64,000 nucleotides of DNA, from NCBI RefSeq assembly GCF_000364605.1, contig NZ_KB822575.1, positions 420,237 through 484,236 on the forward strand, written 5' to 3'. The notes beneath the pieces are model-generated. The model saw only the letters and a list, made by a program, of their open reading frames with translations, ran no database searches and was not told the origin of the DNA. Below, piece after piece: positions 14,721 to 22,531 of the stretch; within the stretch, counting starts at the first letter, position 1; each line of letters starts with the position of its first letter. This stretch comes from Nocardioides sp. Iso805N (lineage in GTDB: Bacteria; Actinomycetota; Actinomycetes; Propionibacteriales; Nocardioidaceae). Both the position numbers and the translations under genes were made by a program.

Positions 14721-16913
14721 CTACCAGCGACGCTTCCGACGCCCTCCCATCGCGCGGTACCGATCAAGACTGACTTTGGTGATCGACTGGACGCCGCCGT
14801 GGAAGCGGATGTCCTCGACCAGAATCCCGTGCTTGACCAGCGTCTTGATCGCAGGAACACTCACGCCTAGCTGAGTCGCGACCACCGGCATACGGATGGC
14901 TCGCTCCTCAAGCTCACGCTGTTCGAAGAAGTACCTGCGAGTGTGCTCGATGACGTGCTCAGGCACGCGGTCATCCCGACCCGGGCCGGCGTCGTACTCA
15001 AGCGCTGGGTGACGCTTGATGTACTGGCGAACCTTGTCGTACGGCAACTCAAGAACTTCCGCCAGCGCACGAATCGCTGAGCCATCACCCAGGCGCTCGC
15101 CCAGGGCGAGGACATCGACGAGCTTCACCAAGTGGCGCTCGCCCCTGTTGCCGATCCGGGTCGAGGCAAGCCGGCCGGCGGCAATCTCGGCGCGGATCTG
15201 GCTGCCCGTGACACCGAGGATCGCTGCCGCGTCTTCCACGCTAATCAAGCCTTCATCGGTGGCTTCGCCGCCAGCGAGCCAGCCAGCATCCATGAGCGCG
15301 GCGTCGATCCGAGCGGCATCGAGCGCGAGCGCACGTTGCGAACCAGTCGTGCAGGAGGCGCCAGTGGGGACCACCAAGTTGCCCCCGAGCTCTTCGGCGA
15401 CGGCCTTGGCGGTCGCATCAGCAACCCGTTGCTGTCCCTTGAGCGCGGGATCTGCGATCAGGTAGTGGAGGTGAAAGATCTCACCGCCCGCGCGATGGCC
15501 GAGGCTGGCGCGGATGTCCTCGACCTGGGCCGCGTCCGCTTGCAGAGCGGTACTGAAGCTCTTGCGTAGGTGGTGCGGGGTGGGGGTCACAGTGACCAGA
15601 TGGGCATACTCCGCACTGCGGCGCGTGCCGTCCATGACTACGTCGAGGCCCTCGGCCGCAGCCGCCAACATGAGCGCTCGCCGAAACGCACTCTGACCTC
15701 CGGCGTTCGTGCGATTGAGCCCTGGGATGAGCCGATTCTTGGTCTGGATCTGGCCATCTGAACTGGTGTGAAAGATCTCGATGACGAGCCGCAGAAGCAC
15801 GATGAGCGGATCAGGAATGACAAGCACGCGGCACTTACGGCCCTTGGTCTCATCGATGTGGTCGGAGACCTCGATGGTTCCGCCCGCGGCACGCCGCCTG
15901 AACTTCGTTCCGCCCTGCGACTGAACGATCAGCAGGTTGGGCTTGCCCGGCCCACCCTCGATGATGTCTTCGACTAGCAGGCCGTAGGCCTCGGAGATCC
16001 GGAGGCCGACGGTCATGAGGAGCCAGAACACGACCTGGTGGACGACGTGGAGCCGAGCAGCGATTCGGGCAGCTTCCTTGAGTGTGATGGCGCGCTTTAA
16101 CTTGCCGGATTGGGGGGACTCATCCTTGGGCAGCTTGATGTCGCAGAGCCCGTCTTGGACTGCGACCCCCTTGCGCTTGGCGTACTTGACCACCTGGGTG
16201 AACACCCACCGCACCGTGCCAAGGGTGCTGTGGCTGTACCGATCCTGAGCAGCATCGCGACGCGCGACCATGCTGGCGGCCACACGGAAGACATCCCCGG
16301 CTCGGTATACGTAAGCGTTGCCACGGCTGCCGGCCCGCACGAGCCCGCCTTCAGCGCCTGCACGCTTGAGGGCAGCGCGCGACACGTCGTAGCCGCAACT
16401 TGTCACAAGCGAGTGGGCCTCCTTGGCGGTGAGCAGTTCGTCGGCGCCGATGCCAGCAGGCACGCTGGCGGTCGCCGCGACCGGCTCGGCCCTGAGCAGC
16501 GTGCGGTACATGTCGCGGACATTGTCATCGGTGACCGACTCCAGTGACAGACCCCGGGAGCTCAGGTGATTCTCGATCACGTCGGCGTAGTGGGTGATCT
16601 GATCCTGCCGGTCGACGTTGCCGTGGTGGTCCTCTTCGTAGCGTTCGCGGATCCATCGCTCCGCGTAGGTCTTGAACCGGCTCGTGCCACGCCGAGTGTG
16701 GTTAGCGCCGACCGGGCTCTTGAAGCGCCCCGCATCGGGGACGAGCTGGCCGGCCTCGATCGCGGCGACCGCGGCAGCGAGCCATCGCTGAGCGGCAGCT
16801 TTGGTCTCGAAAGTGCCAGACGCTCGTCGGCTCGAGCCGCGGACGGTCGGAACGCTGGCGGTCCAGGTGCCGGAGGGGTTGAGCTTCAGTGAGCCGGTCA
16901 GTGGCTTGCTCAT
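14721..16913 (-). CDS. int: Tyrosine-type site-specific integrase with HTH insertion and C-terminal extension
   Basis: Catalyses integration and excision of the element at tRNA-Tyr. Catalytic residues are visible: Arg in GLRISEA (R305), HHLR (R450), LGH (H473) and the nucleophile in HLHY (Y484). The N-terminal arm-binding region covers about 1-60 and the core-binding region lies around 80-140. Two features are odd. An extra helix-turn-helix-like segment of about 60 residues (ELLTAKEAHSLVTSCGYDVS onward, near 159-212) is inserted before the catalytic domain. A 220-residue C-terminal extension carries further HTH-like segments (VEDAAAILGVTGSQIRAEI near 559-577, MPVVATQLGVSVPAIKTLV near 675-693). 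At 730 residues it is far longer than the usual 380-450. The start overlaps the upstream HTH gene by four bases. Confidence 0.9.
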   Translation of the reverse strand: MSKPLTGSLKLNPSGTWTASVPTVRGSSRRASGTFETKAAAQRWLAAAVAAIEAGQLVPDAGRFKSPVGANHTRRGTSRFKTYAERWIRERYEEDHHGNVDRQDQITHYADVIENHLSSRGLSLESVTDDNVRDMYRTLLRAEPVAATASVPAGIGADELLTAKEAHSLVTSCGYDVSRAALKRAGAEGGLVRAGSRGNAYVYRAGDVFRVAASMVARRDAAQDRYSHSTLGTVRWVFTQVVKYAKRKGVAVQDGLCDIKLPKDESPQSGKLKRAITLKEAARIAARLHVVHQVVFWLLMTVGLRISEAYGLLVEDIIEGGPGKPNLLIVQSQGGTKFRRRAAGGTIEVSDHIDETKGRKCRVLVIPDPLIVLLRLVIEIFHTSSDGQIQTKNRLIPGLNRTNAGGQSAFRRALMLAAAAEGLDVVMDGTRRSAEYAHLVTVTPTPHHLRKSFSTALQADAAQVEDIRASLGHRAGGEIFHLHYLIADPALKGQQRVADATAKAVAEELGGNLVVPTGASCTTGSQRALALDAARIDAALMDAGWLAGGEATDEGLISVEDAAAILGVTGSQIRAEIAAGRLASTRIGNRGERHLVKLVDVLALGERLGDGSAIRALAEVLELPYDKVRQYIKRHPALEYDAGPGRDDRVPEHVIEHTRRYFFEQRELEERAIRMPVVATQLGVSVPAIKTLVKHGILVEDIRFHGGVQSITKVSLDRYRAMGGRRKRRW

Positions 16914-17317
16914 GCTGCCACCGCCGTCCGCGCCAGGACCGACTCGAGGATCTTGACCATGCCGCGACGCTCTTCGGCGAGCGCGGTGGCCGTGTTCAGG
17001 GCATCCTCGAGCTCGATGATCCGGGCCTTGAGCTCAGCAACCTGCTTCGTCTCACGGGCGGCCTCCAGCGTCGAGGCGACTTCGGCGACTTCCTCGGGCC
17101 TGAGGTCGCCTGCCGCCACCAGGTCCTTGACTGGGATGTGCCAGGCCCGGCGGCCCTTCTGCTCCTGCCACGCGTTCGCGTAGTGGCCCGCCGAGCGCCG
17201 GTCCTTGATCGTGTCAGGGTGCAGACCCGTGGCGAAGGCAGCTTCTTTGATCGTGAGGTTTTCGTTGGACGTGTAGGCCGGCGCGTGCTGCGCCGACTGC
17301 TTCTTGGTATCTGGCAT
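16910..17317 (-). CDS. HTH protein, candidate excisionase (recombination directionality factor)
   Basis: A 135-residue protein from ATG 17317. The frame upstream of this codon is arginine- and proline-rich and looks non-coding. An excisionase/MerR-like helix-turn-helix (LTIKEAAFATGLHPDTIKDR, then a wing with RRAWHIPVKDL) is followed by a predicted coiled coil (VAELKARIIELEDALNTA). The gene ends in a four-base overlap with the integrase start, and about 310 bases separate its start from the tRNA. Position and fold suggest a directionality factor or a regulator of int, although small excisionases usually lack a coiled coil. Inverted repeats in the upstream region could be its binding sites. Confidence 0.7.
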   Translation of the reverse strand: MPDTKKQSAQHAPAYTSNENLTIKEAAFATGLHPDTIKDRRSAGHYANAWQEQKGRRAWHIPVKDLVAAGDLRPEEVAEVASTLEAARETKQVAELKARIIELEDALNTATALAEERRGMVKILESVLARTAVAA

Positions 17318-17378
17318 GCGGATCGACCGTGAGGCGACCGAAGTTGGGCGCAATCGATCACGCAAGAAAGTTCTCGCG

Positions 17379-17473
17379 CCCCAGGTCGCCCTAGGTGGCC
17401 GTGGGCCCAAGCCAGCGAAAGGCGCCGCATTGGGCACGAGATCCGACTTGGAGACACCAGGTGCGACCTGGGG
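17379..17473. repeat. 11-bp inverted repeat, candidate arm-type or regulator site
   Basis: CCCCAGGTCGC at 17379-17389 and its exact reverse complement GCGACCTGGGG at 17463-17473 flank 73 bases between the tRNA and the HTH gene. Separated inverted copies next to an attachment site fit arm-type sites bound by the integrase or the HTH protein. This is inference from position. Confidence 0.4.
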
Positions 17474-17485
17474 TAGCGGCCCCTG

Positions 17486-17509
17486 ATTGTCGAGATTCGC
17501 CTCGACAAT
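17486..17509. repeat. 9-bp inverted repeat between the tRNA and the int/xis genes
   Basis: ATTGTCGAG (17486-17494) and CTCGACAAT (17501-17509) surround a six-base spacer. It could be an operator of the HTH/integrase operon or part of the attachment region. Confidence 0.4.
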
Positions 17510-17576
17510 CGCCGGCGCGGTGGAGGGAAGCGCGCCTCTGACGGCCCGCTTCTGGGCGGAAAGCCCGCAAAATGCA

Positions 17577-17605
17577 CTAGACCCCCACCGTCGGTGGGGG
17601 TCTAG
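17577..17605 (-). terminator. Hairpin behind tRNA-Tyr
   Basis: A perfect 13-bp stem (CTAGACCCCCACC with its complement) with a three-base loop lies 24 bases after the 3' end of the tRNA on the minus strand. It most likely ends the tRNA transcript. If the element is integrated in the tRNA 3' end, this hairpin belongs to the element and replaces the original terminator. Confidence 0.6.
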
Positions 17606-17628
17606 CACCTGGATGATGGTCCAACCAG

Positions 17629-17650
17629 TGGCAGGTGAAGGATTCGAACC
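17629..17650. other. Likely attachment site core (3' end of tRNA-Tyr)
   Basis: The 3' part of the tRNA (T-arm and acceptor end) faces the integrase and is the usual crossover site for tyrosine integrases of this kind. No direct repeat of it is found elsewhere in the window, so the boundaries of the core cannot be set here. Confidence 0.45.
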
Positions 17651-17709
17651 TTCGAAGCTTTCGCGACGGATTTACAGTCCGCTCCCATTGGCCGCTCGGG
17701 CAACCTGCC
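17629..17709 (-). tRNA. tRNA-Tyr (anticodon GTA)
   Basis: The minus strand folds into a class II tRNA. The acceptor stem GGCAGGT (from 17709) pairs with ACCTGCC, the anticodon loop reads CTGTAAA with GTA in the middle, the extra arm is long, and the T-arm contains GGTTCGAATCC. The discriminator base is A and CCA is not encoded. Length is 81 bases. The gene is intact, as expected when an element restores the 3' end on integration. Confidence 0.95.
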
Positions 17710-17793
17710 ATGTCACGCCCCCGGCTAGGCGGGAACAGCAACGGTTCGGAAGAATAGCCCAGTCAGCGCCCCCAAGAGAAAACGGAGCAGCCC

Positions 17794-18285
17794 ATGGCGG
17801 ACTCAACGTTCGACATCGTGAGCAAGTTCGACCGCCAGGAGGTCGACAACGCGCTCGGCCAGACCGCCCGTGAGGTGGCCACCCGGTTCGACTTCAAGGG
17901 CACCAACGCCAGCATCGAGTGGAAGGGTGAGAGCGCGATCGAGATCACCGCATCCGCCGATGACCGCGCCAGCGCCGTACTCGATGTCTTCAAGGGCAAG
18001 CTGGTCAAGCGGGACGTGTCGCTGAAGGTGCTCGACGCCTCCGAGCCCCGTCAGTCCGGCCAGCAGTCGAAGATCGACATCGCGCTCAAGGAGGGCATCT
18101 CCACCGAGAACGCCAAGAAGATCGCCAAGCTGATCCGTGACGAGGGCCCCAAGGCCGTCAAGGCCCAGATCCAGGGCGACGAGCTGCGGGTCTCCTCCAA
18201 GTCCCGCGACGACCTGCAGGCGGTCATCTCGCTGGTCAAGGGCCAGGACTACGACTTCGCGGTGCAGTTCCAGAACTACCGCTGA
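17794..18285 (+). CDS. yajQ: YajQ family nucleotide-binding protein
   Basis: A 163-residue protein that is full length for the YajQ family, with the conserved start [20 protein letters not shown] and the [11 protein letters not shown] and [17 protein letters not shown] segments of the second ferredoxin-like fold. Some members bind cyclic di-GMP and influence transcription; others are described only as nucleic-acid-binding. The ribosome binding site is GGAG, seven bases before ATG 17794. It is the first chromosomal gene right of the tRNA and is followed by a hairpin terminator, so it is probably monocistronic. Confidence 0.95.
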   Translation: MADSTFDIVSKFDRQEVDNALGQTAREVATRFDFKGTNASIEWKGESAIEITASADDRASAVLDVFKGKLVKRDVSLKVLDASEPRQSGQQSKIDIALKEGISTENAKKIAKLIRDEGPKAVKAQIQGDELRVSSKSRDDLQAVISLVKGQDYDFAVQFQNYR

Positions 18286-18357
18286 GCGGACAACGTCTGT
18301 GCAGGTCAGGCCGCGTAAGCGCTGTCCGGTCCGCATCCAGTCCGCAAGAATCTAGGA

Positions 18358-18384
18358 GCAGCACGGGGCATCGCCCCGTGCTGC
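18358..18384 (+). terminator. Terminator of yajQ
   Basis: A perfect 12-bp stem (GCAGCACGGGGC with its complement) and a three-base loop 72 bases after the yajQ stop. No T-run follows. It lies between convergent genes. Confidence 0.55.
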
Positions 18385-18472
18385 GCCCGTTCACAACGCG
18401 GCCGCCGTCGATGTCGACGTTCGATGACTGCCATGACGATGGGCCGAGATCACCGCCGGGCCGCCCGGAGGG

Positions 18473-19528
18473 TCAGGCCTTGTGGACGACTGCCTTCTTG
18501 CCGGCCGTCGTCACGTCGTAGGACACGTGCGCGTGGGTGAACGGGTTGGTGCCGGTGATCCGCGCGCCGTGAGGGAGCGACTTGGTGCTGAAGATCTTCG
18601 CGTCGACGAAGCGGTTCGCGAACTTCGCGAACCTCTTGGCGTATGTGCGAATGGCCTCTGCCTTCACGGTGTGCTTGTGCGGGCGCTTCGTCGCCTCCTT
18701 GGTCGCCTCCTTCGCCAGCTCCGTCGCAGCGGACTTCACCTCGGTGGACAGGTCCGAGAGGATGGAGCCCTCGTTGAACTGCTCGAAGGTGATGGTGCTC
18801 TTCCTTGACGGCAGCGTGACGTGCTGCGCGCCGTAGGAGTAGCCGATCGTCGTCGTGTCCGAGCTGCTGACCGTCTTGACGGAGGTCACGACCCCGCTGG
18901 GGTTGAGCCTCAGCGTGCCGGTCTCGTACACCCCCTCCGAGTCGAGGTCCGCCCCTGCGAAGGTGTACGTCTTGGAACCGTCAGCACCCGTGGCCACGGT
19001 CGGGGTGCCGACCAGCGTCGTGTGCTTCGGGTCGACGAGCTCCTTGAGCAGCAGGTCGGGCGCGAGCTGAGCGACCGCACTGTCGCCGTCGGGGTCGCGC
19101 AGGTCCAGCGACGTGTCCCGCAAGAACATCCAGGTGGCGTGCGGACGCTTGATCGCCTTGAGCGCACGCTTCACGGAACGGTGGGAACCGAGCGTGCTCA
19201 GGGTCATGTAGGTGCCCGAGTGCTCGGCCTCGACCATGCTGCCGTCGGCGCCGGCGTCGGCCAAGCCAAGGTTCACGGCGTAGATCGCCTTGATGGTGCT
19301 GTTCCCGAAATCGCTGCTCGCGTCGCCACCCTGAGCCAGCCACCCGGCCTTCGCCGCGGCCACCGTCGGCGTCTCGGCGGCCGTCAGTGCGGCGACGAGG
19401 TCCGCGTTGGAGATGGCCGGGTCAGGGGTGGGCGTCGGGTCGTTGGCGAACGCGCTGGCGGGAACGAGCGCGGCGCCCACGACGAGCGCGGCAGAGGCGA
19501 GCAGGGCTGAGGAACGGTACGGCAACAT
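18473..19528 (-). CDS. Exported protein of unknown function
   Basis: A 351-residue protein from ATG 19528 with a clear signal peptide (MLPYRSSALLASAALVVGAA and an ASA-FA cleavage region), followed by a TPTPDP linker. The middle part reads like a two-domain secreted protein with repeated beta-rich segments (SKTYTFAGADLDSEGVYE). The C-terminal part is rich in lysine and alanine (ELAKEATKEATKRPHKH). I recognise no family with certainty. The general pattern resembles mycobacterial-type LppX/LprG folds in its beta-rich middle, but there is no lipobox. It is transcribed towards yajQ and stands alone. Confidence 0.75.
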   Translation of the reverse strand: MLPYRSSALLASAALVVGAALVPASAFANDPTPTPDPAISNADLVAALTAAETPTVAAAKAGWLAQGGDASSDFGNSTIKAIYAVNLGLADAGADGSMVEAEHSGTYMTLSTLGSHRSVKRALKAIKRPHATWMFLRDTSLDLRDPDGDSAVAQLAPDLLLKELVDPKHTTLVGTPTVATGADGSKTYTFAGADLDSEGVYETGTLRLNPSGVVTSVKTVSSSDTTTIGYSYGAQHVTLPSRKSTITFEQFNEGSILSDLSTEVKSAATELAKEATKEATKRPHKHTVKAEAIRTYAKRFAKFANRFVDAKIFSTKSLPHGARITGTNPFTHAHVSYDVTTAGKKAVVHKA

Positions 19529-19706
19529 GAGTGAGCAGACTCTCGAGAAGGGCGCGCCCGGACGATCGGTTCGGTACGGCCGAAGTGAAGGATGCACAGG
19601 ATCACACGCAGCGGCATCACCTGAAGTCAGAATCAAGCAATTCGGCTGCGCTGCCGCTGGCGGCGACGTCAAGGTGATGGATCGGCGATCAGTCGGCGCA
19701 GACCGC

Positions 19707-20828
19707 TCAGCGAGCGAGCAACCCCAGCCCGAGCCGCACCGACGGGTGCGCCATCGCCCGAGCGAGCGTGCTCTCTCCCGATGCCAGGCGGACGAAGCTA
19801 CGCCATCCGACCCCTGTGTGAGCGAAGAGCTCGTGGAAGAGGCGCGGCCACCGCTCGAACGCAACGCGGCAGCGCTCGCCGGCTTCCATCTCGGGCAGCA
19901 GCTCGGCCTCGAGCGCAGCTCGGTAGGTGGCGGCCACGTCCACCTCGGCGCAGGCCGCACCGGCTGCCGCGCCCGAGCGCAGTGCGAAGGAGATGCCCTC
20001 CCGCGTCCACGGTTCGAGCAGGCCGGCCGCATCGCCGACGGCGAGGATGCGTCCGGCGGCTACGGGCGAGGATGTCGTGCGGCAGCGGGTGAGATGGCCG
20101 GAGTCCTGCACCACCTCGAGTCCCTCCAGCTGCTGCTGCCGCAAGAAGTCGCGCAGGTAGGCACGCGTCGCCTCCCCCCAGCCGCGGGCCGCGATCACCC
20201 CGACGGTGAGCGTGTCGCCCTTCGGGAACACCCATCCATAGGAGCCGGGCAGCCGGCCCCAGTCCACGTGGATCCGGCCGGCCCACTCGGAGGCGACAGC
20301 GGGCGGTGCGGCCAGCTCGACCTCGAGACCGAGGTCCACTCGGCCGACCTCGACCCCGACCAGGCGCGAGAGCCGGCCGGAAGCACCGTCGGCGGCGATG
20401 ACGGTGTCGGCGCGGACCTCGCCGTACGCGGTCGACACCAGTGCGCCGGATCCGTCCTGCTCGACCGATCGCACCGCGCACGCGTCCCGGAACTCCGCGC
20501 CGGCCGCCACGGCCTCGGAGATCAGCCAGTGGTCGAACTCCGACCGGACCACCGTCCTGATGACCGGCGTCGGCGAGGAGCGCAGCGCGGCCCGCCCACC
20601 GCGGTAGGAGAAGCCACACCGGACGATGTCCGCTCGCGTGGGCAGCTCCGGCAGGCGCTCGATCGAGCGCATCGACGGTCCGATCAGTCCACCGCCACAG
20701 GTCTTGTAGCGCGGGAAGGCGGCCCGGTCCAGCACCAGCACGTCGAGGCCGGAAGCGGCCGCAACCCGGGCCGCCGACGAGCCGGCAGGGCCCGCGCCGA
20801 CCACGACCACGTCGTACTTCTTTCCCAC
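19707..20828 (-). CDS. FAD-dependent geranylgeranyl reductase family oxidoreductase
   Basis: A flavoprotein of the geranylgeranyl-reductase group, which saturates isoprenoid double bonds. Such enzymes act, for example, on menaquinone side chains (MenJ-type) in actinobacteria. The dinucleotide-binding motif VVVGAGPAGSSAARVA is at the N-terminus, a CGGG stretch follows near residue 45, and the second FAD motif GDAAGLLEPWTREGIS is near residue 270. With GTG 20828 as start the product has 373 residues; a TTG nine bases further upstream is an alternative. Divergent from the Rrf2 gene, with 63 bases between. A role in quinone modification fits the menaquinone genes found later in the window but is not shown. 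Confidence 0.85.
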   Translation of the reverse strand: MGKKYDVVVVGAGPAGSSAARVAAASGLDVLVLDRAAFPRYKTCGGGLIGPSMRSIERLPELPTRADIVRCGFSYRGGRAALRSSPTPVIRTVVRSEFDHWLISEAVAAGAEFRDACAVRSVEQDGSGALVSTAYGEVRADTVIAADGASGRLSRLVGVEVGRVDLGLEVELAAPPAVASEWAGRIHVDWGRLPGSYGWVFPKGDTLTVGVIAARGWGEATRAYLRDFLRQQQLEGLEVVQDSGHLTRCRTTSSPVAAGRILAVGDAAGLLEPWTREGISFALRSGAAAGAACAEVDVAATYRAALEAELLPEMEAGERCRVAFERWPRLFHELFAHTGVGWRSFVRLASGESTLARAMAHPSVRLGLGLLAR

Positions 20829-20863
20829 GGCACGCAACCCTAGACCCCATATGTCGAGTGAAC

Positions 20864-20874
20864 TGATCGGATCA
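20864..20874. promoter_or_regulatory. Short palindrome in the divergent Rrf2/GGR promoter region
   Basis: TGATCGGATCA is an 11-base palindrome 17 bases before the Rrf2 start and 35 bases before the reductase start. It might be an autoregulatory operator. The support is weak. Confidence 0.25.
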
Positions 20875-20891
20875 TCTGGGACACTAGACGC

Positions 20892-21350
20892 GTGCGAGTA
20901 TCAGCCAAGTCCGATTACGCCCTCCGCGCGCTCATCGAGATGGCCGCCCGTGAGGACGGGAAGGCCGTCAGCGCCGAGGAGCTGGGCCGGCTGCAGGAGA
21001 TCCCCCACGGGTTCCTGCAGGCGATCCTCGCCGACCTGCGCAAGAGCGGCATCGTGATCTCCCAGCGCGGCCAGTCCGGCGGGTGGCGCCTCGCCAAGGC
21101 GCCCGGCGACGTCTCCGTCGCCGACGTGATCCGGGCCGTCGACGGCCCGCTGGTCAGCGTCTACGGCCTGCGCCCCGAGGCAGTCACCTACAACGAGCGT
21201 GCCGACGTTCTCCAGCACGTGTGGATCGCGGCCCGCGACGCGCTGCGCGACGTGTTCGAGAAGGTCTCCATCGACCAGCTCGCCCACCAACAGCTGCCCG
21301 ACGAGGTCACCTCCCGCACCGCCGACGAAGACGCCTGGCAGCCGCACTGA
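20892..21350 (+). CDS. Rrf2 family transcriptional regulator (no cluster cysteines)
   Basis: A 152-residue DNA-binding protein. The N-terminal winged helix follows the Rrf2 pattern: SAKSDYALRALIEMA, then an HTH with IPHGFLQAILADLRKSGIV and a wing SQRGQSGGWRLAK. It lacks the three cysteines that hold the iron-sulfur cluster in IscR- and NsrR-like members, so it must sense something else, as CymR does in sulfur regulation. It is convergent with the sulfate transport operon across a large inverted repeat, which makes a sulfur-related role worth testing but unproven. The start is GTG 20892, with little room for a leader. Confidence 0.85.
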   Translation: MRVSAKSDYALRALIEMAAREDGKAVSAEELGRLQEIPHGFLQAILADLRKSGIVISQRGQSGGWRLAKAPGDVSVADVIRAVDGPLVSVYGLRPEAVTYNERADVLQHVWIAARDALRDVFEKVSIDQLAHQQLPDEVTSRTADEDAWQPH

Positions 21351-21396
21351 GCCGCACCCTCGATCACCGTGGCCGGACCATACGTGTGGCCGCGAC

Positions 21397-21509
21397 GGGA
21401 CGGTGGCCGGCACGTGCCGCAGGGGCGCTGCCGCAGCCGGAGCGCCTCGTGAGGGACAAGCGAGGCGCGTAGCGAGGCCTGCCCCCAGGCACGCGCCGGC
21501 CACCGTCCC
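21397..21509. repeat. Large inverted repeat between convergent Rrf2 and cysA genes
   Basis: Positions 21397-21418 and 21488-21509 are complementary over 22 bases with a single mismatch that would be a G-U pair in RNA. Inside lies a second perfect 8-bp hairpin (21442-21449 with 21461-21468). It could be a two-way terminator for the convergent genes, but is larger than usual for that. The region 21351-21574 holds no gene. Confidence 0.55.
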
Positions 21510-21574
21510 GGCGCGGCACCCGGCCCGGCACCCAGCGCGGCGCCGCGACCACACGAGCCGCCGCGCCGTACGCC

Positions 21575-22531
21575 TCAGACCGTCGTCGCCCCCAGTACGG
21601 CGGAGAGGAACACGGTCGTCCCCTCCTCCACCCCCAGCCGTCGCGCGTGCGTACGGGTCATCTCGACCGTGACGACCTCGCCGGCGTCGGTCAGCACCGT
21701 CAGCCGCACCTCGAAGCCGATCCGCAGCACCCGTGAGACGGTGCCCTCGACCGACTCGGGGCCTGACGGCGACAGCGTCACCTCGATGTCGTGCGGCCGG
21801 ATCAGCGATCCGCCCAGGGTGGTCACGTCGCCCAGGAAAGACATCACGAAGTCGTTGGCCGGCGCGTCGTAGAGCTGGTCGGGCGATCCCACCTGCTCGA
21901 CCCTGCCGTTGTTGATCACCACGATCTCGTCGGCGACCTCCAGGGCCTCCTCCTGGTCGTGGGTGACGAACACGGTGGTCACGTGCACCTCGTCGTGCAG
22001 CCGGCGCAGCCAGTCGCGCAGCTCCTTGCGGACCTTCGCGTCCAGCGCGCCGAACGGCTCGTCGAGCAGCAGCACCGACGGCGAGACCGCCAGCGCACGA
22101 GCCAGCGCCATCCGCTGCCGCTGACCGCCGGAGAGCTGCGAGGGCAGCCGACCGGCGAACTGCGAGAGGTGCACCAGGTCCAGCAGCTCGGCGACCCTGG
22201 CCGCCACCTCTGCCTTCGGCTTCTTGCGGATCTCCAGGCCGAAGGCGACGTTCTTGGCCACCGTCATGTGCTTGAAGACCGCGTAGTGCTGGAAGACGAA
22301 GCCCACGTTGCGCTTCTGCGGCGGCAGGTGGGTGGCCTCCATGCCCTCGATCGACACGGTCCCGGTGTCGGCGGAGTCCAGCCCCGCGATGATCCGCAGC
22401 AGGGTGGACTTGCCACCCCCGGACGGGCCGAGCAGGGCGGTCAGCTGCCCGGTGGGCAGCGACACGTTCACGTCGTCGAGCGCGACGAAGTCACCGAAGC
22501 GCTTCGAGACGCCACGTACCTCGATGCTCAC
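21575..22531 (-). CDS. cysA: Sulfate/thiosulfate ABC transporter ATP-binding protein
   Basis: ATPase that powers sulfate import together with CysT and CysW. The Walker A motif GPSGGGKST is at 35-43, the signature [16 protein letters not shown] near 132-147, and the Walker [12 protein letters not shown] near 154-164, followed by the switch histidine in [11 protein letters not shown]-terminal TOBE-like domain follows. At 318 residues it is somewhat short for CysA, but nothing appears to be missing. GTG 22531 lies directly after the cysW stop. Last gene of the operon sbp-cysT-cysW-cysA. Confidence 0.93.
   Translation of the reverse strand: MSIEVRGVSKRFGDFVALDDVNVSLPTGQLTALLGPSGGGKSTLLRIIAGLDSADTGTVSIEGMEATHLPPQKRNVGFVFQHYAVFKHMTVAKNVAFGLEIRKKPKAEVAARVAELLDLVHLSQFAGRLPSQLSGGQRQRMALARALAVSPSVLLLDEPFGALDAKVRKELRDWLRRLHDEVHVTTVFVTHDQEEALEVADEIVVINNGRVEQVGSPDQLYDAPANDFVMSFLGDVTTLGGSLIRPHDIEVTLSPSGPESVEGTVSRVLRIGFEVRLTVLTDAGEVVTVEMTRTHARRLGVEEGTTVFLSAVLGATTV

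Larger units (their letters stand above)
1..17650. mobile_element. Right part of an integrative element at tRNA-Tyr (left end outside window)
   Basis: Everything from the window start to the tRNA-Tyr gene reads as acquired DNA. A tyrosine integrase and a small HTH protein lie next to the 3' end of the tRNA, a P4-type primase/helicase lies far to the left, and between them are cargo genes: a type I restriction system, a peptide/ATP-grasp cluster and a secreted protease. There are also broken genes, including a katG tail, a frameshifted gene and an amber-interrupted gene. Right of the tRNA the genes become housekeeping genes. Integration into the 3' end of a tRNA with the integrase alongside is typical of actinobacterial ICEs, prophages and satellites. 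No conjugation, capsid or terminase genes are visible, so the class of element is open. I see no second copy of the tRNA 3' end in the window, so the other junction must lie to the left. Confidence 0.75.

Noticed and set aside
1..17650. A complete prophage
   Set aside because: No capsid, portal, terminase, tail or lysis genes are visible; only integration and replication genes are present.
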